Source of the DNA: a virus
Virus record (IMG/VR): IMGVR_UViG_3300008107_001742
Span: 1-21,581 of that record
Reading direction: 5' to 3' (one strand)
DNA length: 21,581 nucleotides
The notes below the pieces were generated by a model. The model was not told the DNA's origin. It searched no databases and was given only the letters and a program-made list of their open reading frames with translations. Positions 1 to 6,097 of the stretch are shown here, piece after piece. A program made the position numbers and the translations under genes. Numbering within the stretch: the first letter of the stretch is position 1; every line of letters begins with the position of its first letter.

Positions 1-1
1 A

Positions 2-1108
2 TTCGGCGCACAAAAGGTGTTGTTTTGCACAAAGAAGAAAGCCATTGATGATATTATTGAGCAAGCTAAAAAGATGGGTTATGACATGGAGATATATATA
101 ACCAATTTTGAGCAACTACATAAAGTAGAGTACGGATGGGATGTGGTAATAGTAGATGAGGCGCATGGACTCGGTGCTTTTCCAAGGCCTAGTAAAAGAG
201 CTAAAGAGCTTAAAAGGATTTGTGCAGCTACGCCAATTATCTTTTTAAGTGGCACACCTACACCAGAGTCTTACTCACAGATTTACCACCAGTTATACAT
301 ATCTAGTTACTCGGTATATAAAAAGTATAAGACCTTTTACCAGTGGGCAAATGATTATGTAATAGTGCAAAAGAAATATGTATTTAACCGAGCGATTAAT
401 GATTACTCACTTGCATACGAAGAAAAAATTATGGAAGATATAAAGCCAATTATGATCACATTTACTCAAGCCCAAGCAGGATTCGAAGGCCTAATAGAAG
501 AGAACATATTATACGTAAAAATGGAGGATAGCACGTATAAGCTAGCTGAAAAGATACGTATAGATAAAATGGTAACCAATAAGGACGGCGAGACTGTGAT
601 GGGAGATACGGCGGTAAAGCTCATGAATAAGCTACACCAAATATATAGCGGGTCAGTAATTGTTGATGAGCCAAAGCGAGTGGCAAAGGCATTTGACTAT
701 ACAAAAGCGGAGTTTATAAGAGATAAGTTTGCGGGTAAAAAGATAGCTATATTTTATAAGTTTCAAGCGGAGTATGCAGCACTACTATGGGTGTTTGGTA
801 GTAGGATTGAGATAGATGCGGCGGCATTTAATAAGGCGGGTAATGATGCCGTATTTGTATCGCAAATAGTGAGCGGGAGAGAGGGGCTTAATCTAAGTTC
901 GGCCGATGCTCTTATCTTTTACAATATTGACTTTTCGGCTACAAGTTATTGGCAAAGTAGAGCAAGAATACAGACAAAAGATAGAACGGAAACGGCGCAG
1001 ATTTATTGGGTATTTAGCTACAATGGAATAGAGGATAAGATATATAAAGCCGTAATGGATAAGAAAGATTATACTTTAAATCACTTTAAGAATGACTATT
1101 TAAAATGA
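2..1108 (+). CDS. SNF2-like DNA helicase, C-terminal part (5' end outside window)
   Basis: This is a superfamily 2 helicase/translocase of SNF2 type, expected to move along duplex or forked DNA during phage replication or recombination. The frame is open to the window edge (F-G-A-Q-K-V-L-F-C upstream of the GTG at 17), so the gene starts outside and the Walker A motif is not visible. Counting from the codon at 17, motif II is DEAH (residues 47-50), motif III is SGTP (78-81), motif V is GREGLNL (287-293) and motif VI is QSRAR (313-317), all in the correct order. The stretch GREGLNL followed by ADALIFYN is typical of the SNF2 C-terminal lobe. The stop overlaps the next start as ATGA. It opens an operon with a VRR-NUC nuclease and a primase-helicase, which supports a role in DNA replication. 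Helicase identity is secure; the exact role is inferred. Confidence 0.9.
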   Translation, partial: FGAQKVLFCTKKKAIDDIIEQAKKMGYDMEIYITNFEQLHKVEYGWDVVIVDEAHGLGAFPRPSKRAKELKRICAATPIIFLSGTPTPESYSQIYHQLYISSYSVYKKYKTFYQWANDYVIVQKKYVFNRAINDYSLAYEEKIMEDIKPIMITFTQAQAGFEGLIEENILYVKMEDSTYKLAEKIRIDKMVTNKDGETVMGDTAVKLMNKLHQIYSGSVIVDEPKRVAKAFDYTKAEFIRDKFAGKKIAIFYKFQAEYAALLWVFGSRIEIDAAAFNKAGNDAVFVSQIVSGREGLNLSSADALIFYNIDFSATSYWQSRARIQTKDRTETAQIYWVFSYNGIEDKIYKAVMDKKDYTLNHFKNDYLK

Positions 1109-1269
1109 AAATTATGATTGCACTACTAAAAATCTCTGCATGGGCAGTCTATTGGGTTGCCTTTTGTGTACCTTTTACACTATGCTTCATGTTTATTATA
1201 ACCATAAATTATTTAATCAAAAAGCTATACAATGACACAAAAAATTATCTCGACTCTATTTACTATTGA
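1105..1269 (+). CDS. 54-aa small membrane protein, unknown function
   Basis: A short frame starts with ATG at 1105, inside the helicase stop codon (ATGA overlap), and runs to TGA at 1267-1269. It begins MKIMIALLKI and has one long hydrophobic stretch (about residues 4-38, rich in A, V, F, C, I and aromatics) followed by a basic, polar tail ending DSIYY. It is therefore predicted to be a single-pass or hairpin inner-membrane peptide. No family is recognised. The ATGA coupling to the helicase and the clean hydrophobic profile are the reasons to call it a gene. Its last codons lie inside the first copy of a 29-bp tandem repeat, but its reading is the same with one or two copies. Confidence 0.6.
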   Translation: MKIMIALLKISAWAVYWVAFCVPFTLCFMFIITINYLIKKLYNDTKNYLDSIYY

Positions 1270-1303
1270 GTGTGTATCTCGACTCTATTTACTATTGAGT
1301 GTG
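1246..1303 (+). repeat. Perfect 29-bp tandem duplication (two copies)
   Basis: Positions 1246-1274 and 1275-1303 are identical (unit begins TATCTCGACTC and ends TTGAGTGTG). The match stops exactly at both ends (1245/1274 and 1275/1304 differ), so there are exactly two copies. Because 29 is not a multiple of three, the duplication changes the reading frame between an ATG at 1232 and the body of the following gene. Confidence 0.97.
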
Positions 1304-1686
1304 AGCATTTACATTATGCCTTGGGTTTGCCGCATACAACCGAGATTGACTGGTGGCACCAAAAGACTGACAATAAAATACACTGGAGCGTAGAAATATT
1401 TTTTTCTAGTGAGGGCATAAGCTATATTCGTGGTTTGGCTGACGAGGTTACGGCAATCATTACATTTCGAATCCACGAAGATGATCTAAGAGCGAAAGAT
1501 ATTGTAAGGCTTGGAGAAGATAACCAACTTTACAAGACGGGTGATTTTTACGAAGGCCTGGTGCATTTGAACACACTCAGAGATCGTGCATGGCAGACCG
1601 TATTTGAGGTAGAGTGCGAGAACGGGATAATGATGCCAAGCAAAGTGATTATAAATTTTATGGATAAAAATATTTTGATTCTTTGA
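1270..1686 (+). CDS. Unknown phage protein, start disrupted by 29-bp duplication
   Basis: The open frame from GTG 1270 gives 138 residues with no recognised family. It has an N-terminal EHLHYALGLPHTTEIDWW region and alternating beta-like segments. The GTG directly follows the TGA stop of the upstream peptide, so reinitiation is possible. The natural start is more likely ATG 1232: if one copy of the 29-bp repeat at 1246-1303 is removed, that ATG reads MTQKIISTLFTIECEHLHYA and continues in frame to 1686 (141 residues), overlapping the upstream gene as its neighbours do. In the sequence as given, the ATG 1232 frame ends early at a TAG. The gene is therefore either frameshifted at its 5' end, rescued by GTG 1270, or affected by an assembly artefact. 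It ends with TGA overlapping the next start. Confidence 0.6.
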   Translation: MCISTLFTIECEHLHYALGLPHTTEIDWWHQKTDNKIHWSVEIFFSSEGISYIRGLADEVTAIITFRIHEDDLRAKDIVRLGEDNQLYKTGDFYEGLVHLNTLRDRAWQTVFEVECENGIMMPSKVIINFMDKNILIL

Positions 1687-1904
1687 TACTAGAACTTAAA
1701 AATAAAATCCCAGTCCATACTCCGCATGGCTATGGAGATGCAATGTTTATCATTGATTATGGGCTAGAGATAAATAGCGTGTGGGTTGTGCGACTTAAAG
1801 GAGGAGATGTTAAGCATTACTACTCCGATGATATAAGGATGTACGACAACCCAATGAACGGAAATAAATTTGATATTGAAATACCTAAAACTTGGAAAAA
1901 ATGA
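1683..1904 (+). CDS. Small unknown phage protein (73 aa), TTG start
   Basis: The frame starts at TTG 1683, overlapping the upstream TGA as TTGA. The first ATG is about 20 codons further in and would remove the PVHTPHGYGDA segment, which looks like the start of a compact fold, so TTG is preferred. The protein is rich in aromatic and beta-forming residues (VHTPHGYG, FIIDYG, WVVRLKGG, YYSDDIR) and suggests a small SH3-like beta barrel. Such small domains in phage replication operons often bind nucleic acid or proteins, but no function can be assigned. The stop overlaps the next start as ATGA (1901-1904). Confidence 0.65.
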   Translation: MILELKNKIPVHTPHGYGDAMFIIDYGLEINSVWVVRLKGGDVKHYYSDDIRMYDNPMNGNKFDIEIPKTWKK

Positions 1905-2173
1905 GAGAAGCAGAACTGCAAAAGAAGATCGTTGATAGATTGAATAGACATGGGTGGTCGTGCATTAAATTGATCCAGACCAACATGAACGGCATACCAG
2001 ACTTAATGTGTATACGAAAAGGATTTGTTATGTTCCTAGAAGTAAAAACAGAGAAAGGAGTAGTTGCACCACTACAAGAAAAAAGAATAGCTGATCTGAA
2101 TAAGCATGGAGTATTTGCAAGAGTAGTAAGATCACTAGATGATATTGATATATACTGTTATAAGAATATTTAA
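1901..2173 (+). CDS. VRR-NUC domain nuclease
   Basis: This is a 90-residue stand-alone VRR-NUC protein, a PD-(D/E)XK-fold nuclease that in this family cuts branched or structured DNA. Visible motifs are an N-terminal REAELQKKIVDRL helix with the conserved Glu, GIPD (residues 31-34, metal-binding Asp34), EVK (47-49) and the PLQ Gln (Gln59). The length matches the compact phage type. The start is set at ATG 1901, which overlaps the upstream stop as ATGA; a TTG nine bases earlier only adds three residues and is less likely. It lies between a helicase and the primase-helicase, as in many phage replication modules, and may process replication or recombination intermediates. The family call is firm; the substrate is inferred. 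Confidence 0.9.
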   Translation: MREAELQKKIVDRLNRHGWSCIKLIQTNMNGIPDLMCIRKGFVMFLEVKTEKGVVAPLQEKRIADLNKHGVFARVVRSLDDIDIYCYKNI

Positions 2174-2181
2174 AATGTACT

Positions 2182-4689
2182 ATGAACTACCTAGAACTAG
2201 GACTAAATGTAATTGCTATAAATGAAAACAAAGCAGCCATCTTTCCTTGGAAAGTTTACCAAACGCAGAAAATTACACAAGCGGAGCTTGATGTACAAAT
2301 GGCCGACCCTAGAGCCAAAGGAGTGGCAATTATTTGTGGGTCTGTATCTGGAGGCTTGGAGGTTATCGACATTGACACAAAATACCAGACCTACGAGCTT
2401 TGGGATGAAATTAGAAGAAGAATCAGACAAGAGTTTTATGATAAATTGCATATTGTCAAAACTAGAAGTGGAGGGTATCACCTCTACTATAAATGTGAGG
2501 AGATTGAGGGGAATCAAAAGTTGGCAAGTAGGCTACCAACAAATGATGAATTTAAAAGCAATCCTCACATCAAATTCTACTGTGTCATTGAGACACGCGG
2601 TGAGGCTGGTTATGTTGCGGCACCGCCTTCGAGTGGCTATGAGGTCTTGCAAGAAGGCATCAATGTTATTACAATCGAGGAGCGGCAAGAGTTACTCACG
2701 CTTATGCGATCCTTCAATGAAGTTGTCGAAGAACATATCATTGAAGCTCATCACAAGCCTTCTGCTAAAGACTATGGACTTTCCCCATTTGATGACTATA
2801 ATAGCAGATGCGACTTCACTGCGCTCATGGAAGAGTGCGGATGGCAAAAGGTTAAAAATGGAGGCCATAGAATTTACTACCGCAGACCAGGCTCGACAAG
2901 TGAACATAGTGGGTCGTATAATACCGAGATGGGACTATTTTCCGTATTCTCAACGAACACGCCATTTCAAGTTGGTAGGGGTTATAAACCAGCAGCAGTG
3001 TATGCCATCCTCAAATGCAACTCGGACTTCAAGATGGCGGCCAGAGCTTTACTTGAATCGGGGTATGGAGAGCGCAAACAAAACTTCGGAGGTAAATTAG
3101 AAAAAGAAGTATTTGAAAAAAAGAAAAGTGGAGTGGCAAAGGATGAGATCGTTACATACCTTGTTCGTAAGCATGACAAGAGCGTAGAAGAGGCTAGTGA
3201 AATTGTAGATAAGCTAGATGGGGAGTTTGGCCCAGAGATAAAAGAGTTTTGGGAAACTAGAGAAAAGAACGGCGTTGTAACACCTATTATACAACTAGAT
3301 AAGCTAGAAAGATTTTTGCATGAGAAAGGTGGGTTCTCGTTATATTTTTACGATTCTAATAGTGTAATATATAGACTTATTCGCATACAAGACGGTATGG
3401 TCGAAGAGAGTAGCACCGAACAAATTAAGAAATTTATTAAGGGGTTTATCAATAGGTTGCCTAGTTCGTTTGACATGGGGCTTGACCCACAGATGCTCAT
3501 GGAGACGATTTATAAAGGGTCTAACACTTACTTCTCGGATAATTTCTTTGAGTTCTTTGATCGGGCGAAGATTCTGTTTTTGGAAGATACAAAAGAGGTG
3601 TGCTATTTCCCCTTTACCAATGGAGTTGTAAGGGTTACTAAGGATGGCATGAAGCTGATGAATTACGGAGAGGTTGGAAAAGTGATCTGGAAGTCGCAAG
3701 TGCTAGATCATAAGATATATATAGAGGATGACTTTAAAATAGAGAACTGCGAGTACTTTAAATTTTTGGATAAGATAAGTGGAGGAGATAATGCGAAGCT
3801 GGTGTATTGCCTTAGTTTGATCGGTTATCTACTGCATAAATATAAAGACCCCGCTCGGCCGTTTGCGGTTATTCTAGCCGAGGAGACAGAGAACGAGGCC
3901 AAAGGTGGGGGAACGGGTAAGGGGATTTTTGTGAAGGCATTGGGGTATATCAATAACCTAGTGGTAGTGGATGGCAAGAATTTTAAGATAGACAAGAATT
4001 TTGCCTTTCAAAGGGTTGATTTGGACACTAGGCTTATAGCCATTGAAGATACTCGTAAGAACGTTGATTTTGAGGGTTTTTACTCGATCATAACCGAAGG
4101 TATTACGGTCGAGAAAAAGAACAAGGATGAGCTTAGAATCCCTTATAAGGACAGTCCAAAGGTAATCTTCACCACTAACTATACTATACCTAATAGCGGA
4201 AACCATGCTAAGAGAAGGCAAAAGATATTTGAATTTGCGCCTTACTTTTCGCCTAAGCATACCCCAGAAGATGAGTTTGGTCATAAGCTATTTAATGATT
4301 GGGATAAGGATGAGTGGAATAGGTACTTTAATTTGATGTTTCATTGCGTGTCGGATTACTTGGAAAATGGGGTTAGTGATATGCCAATGAGCGAGAGTTT
4401 AAGCCGTAAGCAAATTAGGGTTCAATTCGGTGAAGAGTTCTTGGATTATTTTATGACACTGGAAGGCGAGAGTGGGTTGACCATTACACTAGAAAGATTA
4501 TATAATGACTACCTAACTTTTACGGGTTATGATAAGAAAGATTACTCGTTAAAGAGGTTCAATAAGGCGATAGAAGAGACGTGCGGGATTTTGAAAATGG
4601 ACTACAAAGTTGTGCGAGATCGGGGTCAAAACAACAAAAAATGTTACGTTATTAACTTTAAGAAGGAATTGTCTGATGATTTCTTTTAG
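2182..4689 (+). CDS. Bifunctional primase-polymerase / SF3-like helicase
   Basis: This 835-residue replication protein joins an N-terminal prim-pol domain to a C-terminal helicase. The primase part (about residues 1-165) has the metal-binding IDID motif (62-65), RSGGYHLYY (95-103) and the closing ETRGEAGYVAAPPS stretch (137-150), typical of the bifunctional DNA primase/polymerase family. The middle (about 200-520) is less conserved. The helicase part has a Walker A GGGTGKG (575-581), a Walker B LIAIED (618-623), a sensor-like KVIFTTNY (660-667) and a candidate arginine finger in AKRRQKIFEF (676-685). This is the arrangement of D5/SF3-type phage and plasmid primase-helicases. It should synthesise primers and unwind DNA at the fork, probably acting at the repeat region immediately downstream. 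It starts at ATG 2182, eight bases after the nuclease stop. Confidence 0.93.
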   Translation: MNYLELGLNVIAINENKAAIFPWKVYQTQKITQAELDVQMADPRAKGVAIICGSVSGGLEVIDIDTKYQTYELWDEIRRRIRQEFYDKLHIVKTRSGGYHLYYKCEEIEGNQKLASRLPTNDEFKSNPHIKFYCVIETRGEAGYVAAPPSSGYEVLQEGINVITIEERQELLTLMRSFNEVVEEHIIEAHHKPSAKDYGLSPFDDYNSRCDFTALMEECGWQKVKNGGHRIYYRRPGSTSEHSGSYNTEMGLFSVFSTNTPFQVGRGYKPAAVYAILKCNSDFKMAARALLESGYGERKQNFGGKLEKEVFEKKKSGVAKDEIVTYLVRKHDKSVEEASEIVDKLDGEFGPEIKEFWETREKNGVVTPIIQLDKLERFLHEKGGFSLYFYDSNSVIYRLIRIQDGMVEESSTEQIKKFIKGFINRLPSSFDMGLDPQMLMETIYKGSNTYFSDNFFEFFDRAKILFLEDTKEVCYFPFTNGVVRVTKDGMKLMNYGEVGKVIWKSQVLDHKIYIEDDFKIENCEYFKFLDKISGGDNAKLVYCLSLIGYLLHKYKDPARPFAVILAEETENEAKGGGTGKGIFVKALGYINNLVVVDGKNFKIDKNFAFQRVDLDTRLIAIEDTRKNVDFEGFYSIITEGITVEKKNKDELRIPYKDSPKVIFTTNYTIPNSGNHAKRRQKIFEFAPYFSPKHTPEDEFGHKLFNDWDKDEWNRYFNLMFHCVSDYLENGVSDMPMSESLSRKQIRVQFGEEFLDYFMTLEGESGLTITLERLYNDYLTFTGYDKKDYSLKRFNKAIEETCGILKMDYKVVRDRGQNNKKCYVINFKKELSDDFF

Positions 4690-4731
4690 TGTCGTGAAGT
4701 TTTTGTCTAAATAATGTAGTCCATTTTGGCA

Positions 4732-4764
4732 AAATGTAGCGCAAATGTAGGGCAAATGTAGCGC
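4732..4764 (+). repeat. Three 11-bp iterons (AAATGTAGSGC)
   Basis: AAATGTAGCGC (4732-4742), AAATGTAGGGC (4743-4753) and AAATGTAGCGC (4754-4764) lie head to tail with no spacer. A decayed unit, AGATGTCGTTG, follows at 4765-4775. The 11-bp period is close to one helical turn, so a protein binding each copy would sit on one DNA face. Confidence 0.85.
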
Positions 4765-4775
4765 AGATGTCGTTG

Positions 4776-4839
4776 ATAATCAGTCTTGTAGTCCATGTAG
4801 TCCATTTATAATCAGTCTTGTAGTCCATGTAGTCCATTT
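4776..4839 (+). repeat. Perfect 32-bp tandem repeat with GTAGTCCAT sub-motifs
   Basis: Positions 4776-4807 and 4808-4839 are identical and adjacent, with the match ending exactly at both borders. Each unit starts ATAATCAGTCTT and contains two abutting GTAGTCCAT copies (4788-4796, 4797-4805; 4820-4828, 4829-4837). A further copy is at 4716-4724. An inverted 13-bp copy (AAAATGGACTACA) is at 4594-4606 in the end of the primase gene. Confidence 0.95.
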
Positions 4840-4968
4840 TTTTAATATTTTAGCCAGGGGGTATTTATTTTTATATTTTTTAATAGGGTGGGGTATATAG
4901 AGAATTGAGGGAAAATGGGAAAATGGTATTTGGTAAACAATGGGATTTTTAAACTTTAAATATTAACT

Positions 4969-5370
4969 ATGGAATTGGTCAACGTACTGGAAGGAGTTTG
5001 CTTTGTCATGGGTCAGGAGATTGATAGGGTTAAGAAAAAAGATAGGTATAGGGAGCTTGTAGTTTGTAGGCACTTGTTCTACTACCTCGCAAAATATTTC
5101 TATGGAGCTAAACTAAAAGATATTGCCAAGGTAACTGGAACGGATCACACTAGCGTTATTCATGGTATATCCGTAATAAACGATTTGATTAGCATTAAAG
5201 ATCAAGATGTGATGAACGCGGTTGAGCAATGCCAAACCTATATAAGGGAAAAGTACCAAGCCGATAAGAAGATAAGTGTATATGTACCCTACGATGTCAA
5301 CATAACGACATTTAGCGAAATGCTGACCAAAATCTATAAATGTAGGGTAATCATCTCACCGCTAAGCTAA
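4969..5370 (+). CDS. Stand-alone DnaA domain IV (DNA-binding) protein
   Basis: This 133-residue protein contains the C-terminal DNA-binding helix-turn-helix domain of DnaA without the AAA+ ATPase part. The domain covers about residues 25-95: a basic N-terminal helix (RYRELVVCRHLFYYLA), a turn with LKDIAKVTGTDHTSVIHG (49-66), and a closing helix up to REKY. The DHT triplet (59-61) matches the residues that in DnaA contact the 9-mer box. The ATG at 4969 follows an A/T-rich leader (TTTAAATATTAACT). With no ATPase it cannot act as a full initiator. It more likely binds specific DNA, and the iteron region directly upstream is the obvious candidate target, for initiation or for autoregulation. The domain call is strong; the target is inferred. 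Confidence 0.85.
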   Translation: MELVNVLEGVCFVMGQEIDRVKKKDRYRELVVCRHLFYYLAKYFYGAKLKDIAKVTGTDHTSVIHGISVINDLISIKDQDVMNAVEQCQTYIREKYQADKKISVYVPYDVNITTFSEMLTKIYKCRVIISPLS

Positions 5371-5398
5371 ATGCCAAATTTGGGGCTTAAAATGGCTT

Positions 5399-5488
5399 TT
5401 AAAGGCAATGTTGGTCTTGTAGTAATCCTATTATGATTGCTCCAATGATTAAGGCAAGAATTAGGTTGATGAATTGCTTTGATTTCAT
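5399..5488 (-). CDS. 29-aa small membrane peptide
   Basis: On the minus strand, ATG at 5488-5486 begins MKSKQFINLI, continues through a clean hydrophobic helix (LALIIGAIIIGLL) and ends QDQHCL, stop 5401-5399. A short basic N-terminus followed by one transmembrane helix is the pattern of a small membrane peptide. The leader before the ATG (TTTAAACCAACTACC) resembles that of the upstream minus-strand gene (TTAAAACCAACGTT), supporting translation. No homologue is recognised. It is short, so it could be spurious, but composition and leader argue for it. It is probably transcribed from the promoter at 5792-5762, beyond the hairpin at 5502-5519. Confidence 0.5.
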   Translation of the reverse strand: MKSKQFINLILALIIGAIIIGLLQDQHCL

Positions 5489-5501
5489 GGTAGTTGGTTT
5501 A

Positions 5502-5519
5502 AAGGGGCTTGCGCCCCTT
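5502..5519 (-). terminator. GNRA-capped hairpin between two minus-strand genes
   Basis: In the minus-strand transcript a perfect 7-bp stem (AAGGGGC/GCCCCTT) is closed by GCAA, a very stable C(GCAA)G tetraloop. It lies just after the stop of the 66-aa gene and before the start of the 29-aa gene. It is flanked by two copies of TTGGTTTAAA (5494-5503 and 5518-5527, plus strand). Only three T follow the stem, so it is a weak terminator at best and may instead be an attenuator or an RNA-stabilising element. Confidence 0.55.
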
Positions 5520-5522
5520 GGT

Positions 5523-5723
5523 TTAAAAATTTGCTTTGAATCTGTTACCATTCGAAAGATCAACCCAAACTTCACCTTTTAGATCATCAGCCATCTTTCT
5601 TGTTTTGAATACTTTTCTCAAGGCATCACCATGTGCTTCCTCAACTGATTTACCTGTTTCCAATGCAAACTCATAAGAGAATTTGTAGAGTACTTGTTCT
5701 GTTCTTGTTAATTCTAAATTCAT
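5523..5723 (-). CDS. 66-aa unknown protein, opposite strand to all virion genes
   Basis: The minus-strand frame from ATG 5723 encodes 66 residues beginning MNLELTRTEQ, with a predominantly helical first half (EQVLYKFSYEFALETG, then VEEAHGDALRKVFKTRK) and a short beta-like end (GEVWVDLSNGNRFKANF). No family, membrane helix or clear helix-turn-helix is recognised. In-frame ATGs further upstream (5750, 5753, 5759) lie at or before the expected transcription start, so 5723 is preferred; it has a leader with TTAAAACCAACGTT directly before it. A perfect Bacteroidota promoter sits at 5792-5762. It is the first gene of a small leftward unit in an otherwise rightward genome, so it is likely expressed on a different schedule, for example early or during lysogeny. 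Confidence 0.65.
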   Translation of the reverse strand: MNLELTRTEQVLYKFSYEFALETGKSVEEAHGDALRKVFKTRKMADDLKGEVWVDLSNGNRFKANF

Positions 5724-5761
5724 AACGTTGGTTTTAATTGTGTTTGTCATCATTGACATCA

Positions 5762-5792
5762 CAAATATACACAACATTTTTATTCCACCAAA
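5762..5792 (-). promoter_or_regulatory. Bacteroidota sigma-ABfr-type promoter, leftward
   Basis: Read on the minus strand, TTTG (5792-5789) is followed after exactly 19 bases by TATATTTG (5769-5762). This matches the known Bacteroidota consensus TTTG-N19-21-TANNTTTG without mismatch. Transcription should begin near 5755, giving a leader of about 30 bases before the ATG at 5723. Confidence 0.8.
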
Positions 5793-5836
5793 TTTATTTA
5801 CAAATATTTTTTAGATATTTATTTTTCAACATCGTG

Positions 5837-5865
5837 TTGACCCGCGTCCTAAATGTAGCTAAAAT
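5837..5865 (+). promoter_or_regulatory. Possible rightward promoter before the packaging genes
   Basis: TTGACC (5837-5842), a 17-base spacer and TAAAAT (5860-5865) resemble a sigma-70 promoter, 22 bases before the ATG at 5888. The Bacteroidota-type TANNTTTG is not met (nearest is TAACTTTA). The location, at the start of a long rightward gene set, is suitable, but the match is weak for this host group. Confidence 0.3.
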
Positions 5866-5887
5866 ATAGTCTAACTTTATTCGTATA

Positions 5888-6097
5888 ATGAAGCGAAAAG
5901 GTTTCTATATAAAAAAGGGTAAGGATAGTTCGGTATATATTCATATATACGTTACTGATTTTCAACAATATATAGCAGATTTAAAAGGAGATGACGGCTG
6001 GGTAACCTTCCGTTTATTTGAGCGTAATGAGGTTGACGAGAAAGGTCATACCCATAATTTAGAAGCAATAAAACAAAACAAAAGTGCAAATGACTGA
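5888..6097 (+). CDS. Unknown 69-aa phage protein upstream of small terminase
   Basis: The 69-residue protein starts at ATG 5888 with MKRKGFYIKKGKDSSVYIHI. It has two beta-strand-like segments (SVYIHIYVTDFQQYI and GWVTFRLFERNEV) and a polar C-terminus (HTHNLEAIKQNKSAND). It is soluble, basic at the start, and without a recognised family. It overlaps the small terminase start by eight bases, so the two are probably translated together, and it is the first gene of the rightward packaging/structural series. A role in packaging control is possible from context only. Confidence 0.65.
   Translation: MKRKGFYIKKGKDSSVYIHIYVTDFQQYIADLKGDDGWVTFRLFERNEVDEKGHTHNLEAIKQNKSAND

Larger units (their letters stand above)
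4690..4968. other. Candidate phage replication origin (non-coding, repeat-rich)
   Basis: This 279-bp gap holds no credible gene. From left to right it contains one GTAGTCCAT motif (4716-4724), three head-to-tail 11-bp iterons (4732-4764) with a decayed fourth (4765-4775), a perfect 32-bp tandem repeat (4776-4839) carrying four more GTAGTCCAT copies, a strongly AT-rich run (4862-4884), and a G-rich purine stretch before the next start. Iterons next to an AT-rich unwinding region, between a primase-helicase gene and a DnaA-domain-IV gene, is the usual layout of an initiator-dependent origin. No canonical DnaA box (TTATNCACA type) was seen. Origin function is an inference. Confidence 0.5.

Noticed and set aside
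2222-3100. A 292-codon open frame on the plus strand inside the primase gene
   Set aside because: It lies wholly inside the prim-pol coding region in another frame, has no recognisable motifs and a composition of shifted codons; the primase frame carries clear catalytic motifs.
4776-4839. The 32-bp repeat as a CRISPR array
   Set aside because: The two copies are directly adjacent with no spacer, and no cas gene is near.
5363-5389. TAAGC...GCTTA inverted repeat around CCAAATTTGG as a terminator of the DnaA-IV gene
   Set aside because: Arms are only five bases, there is no T-run, and AT-rich DNA gives such matches by chance.
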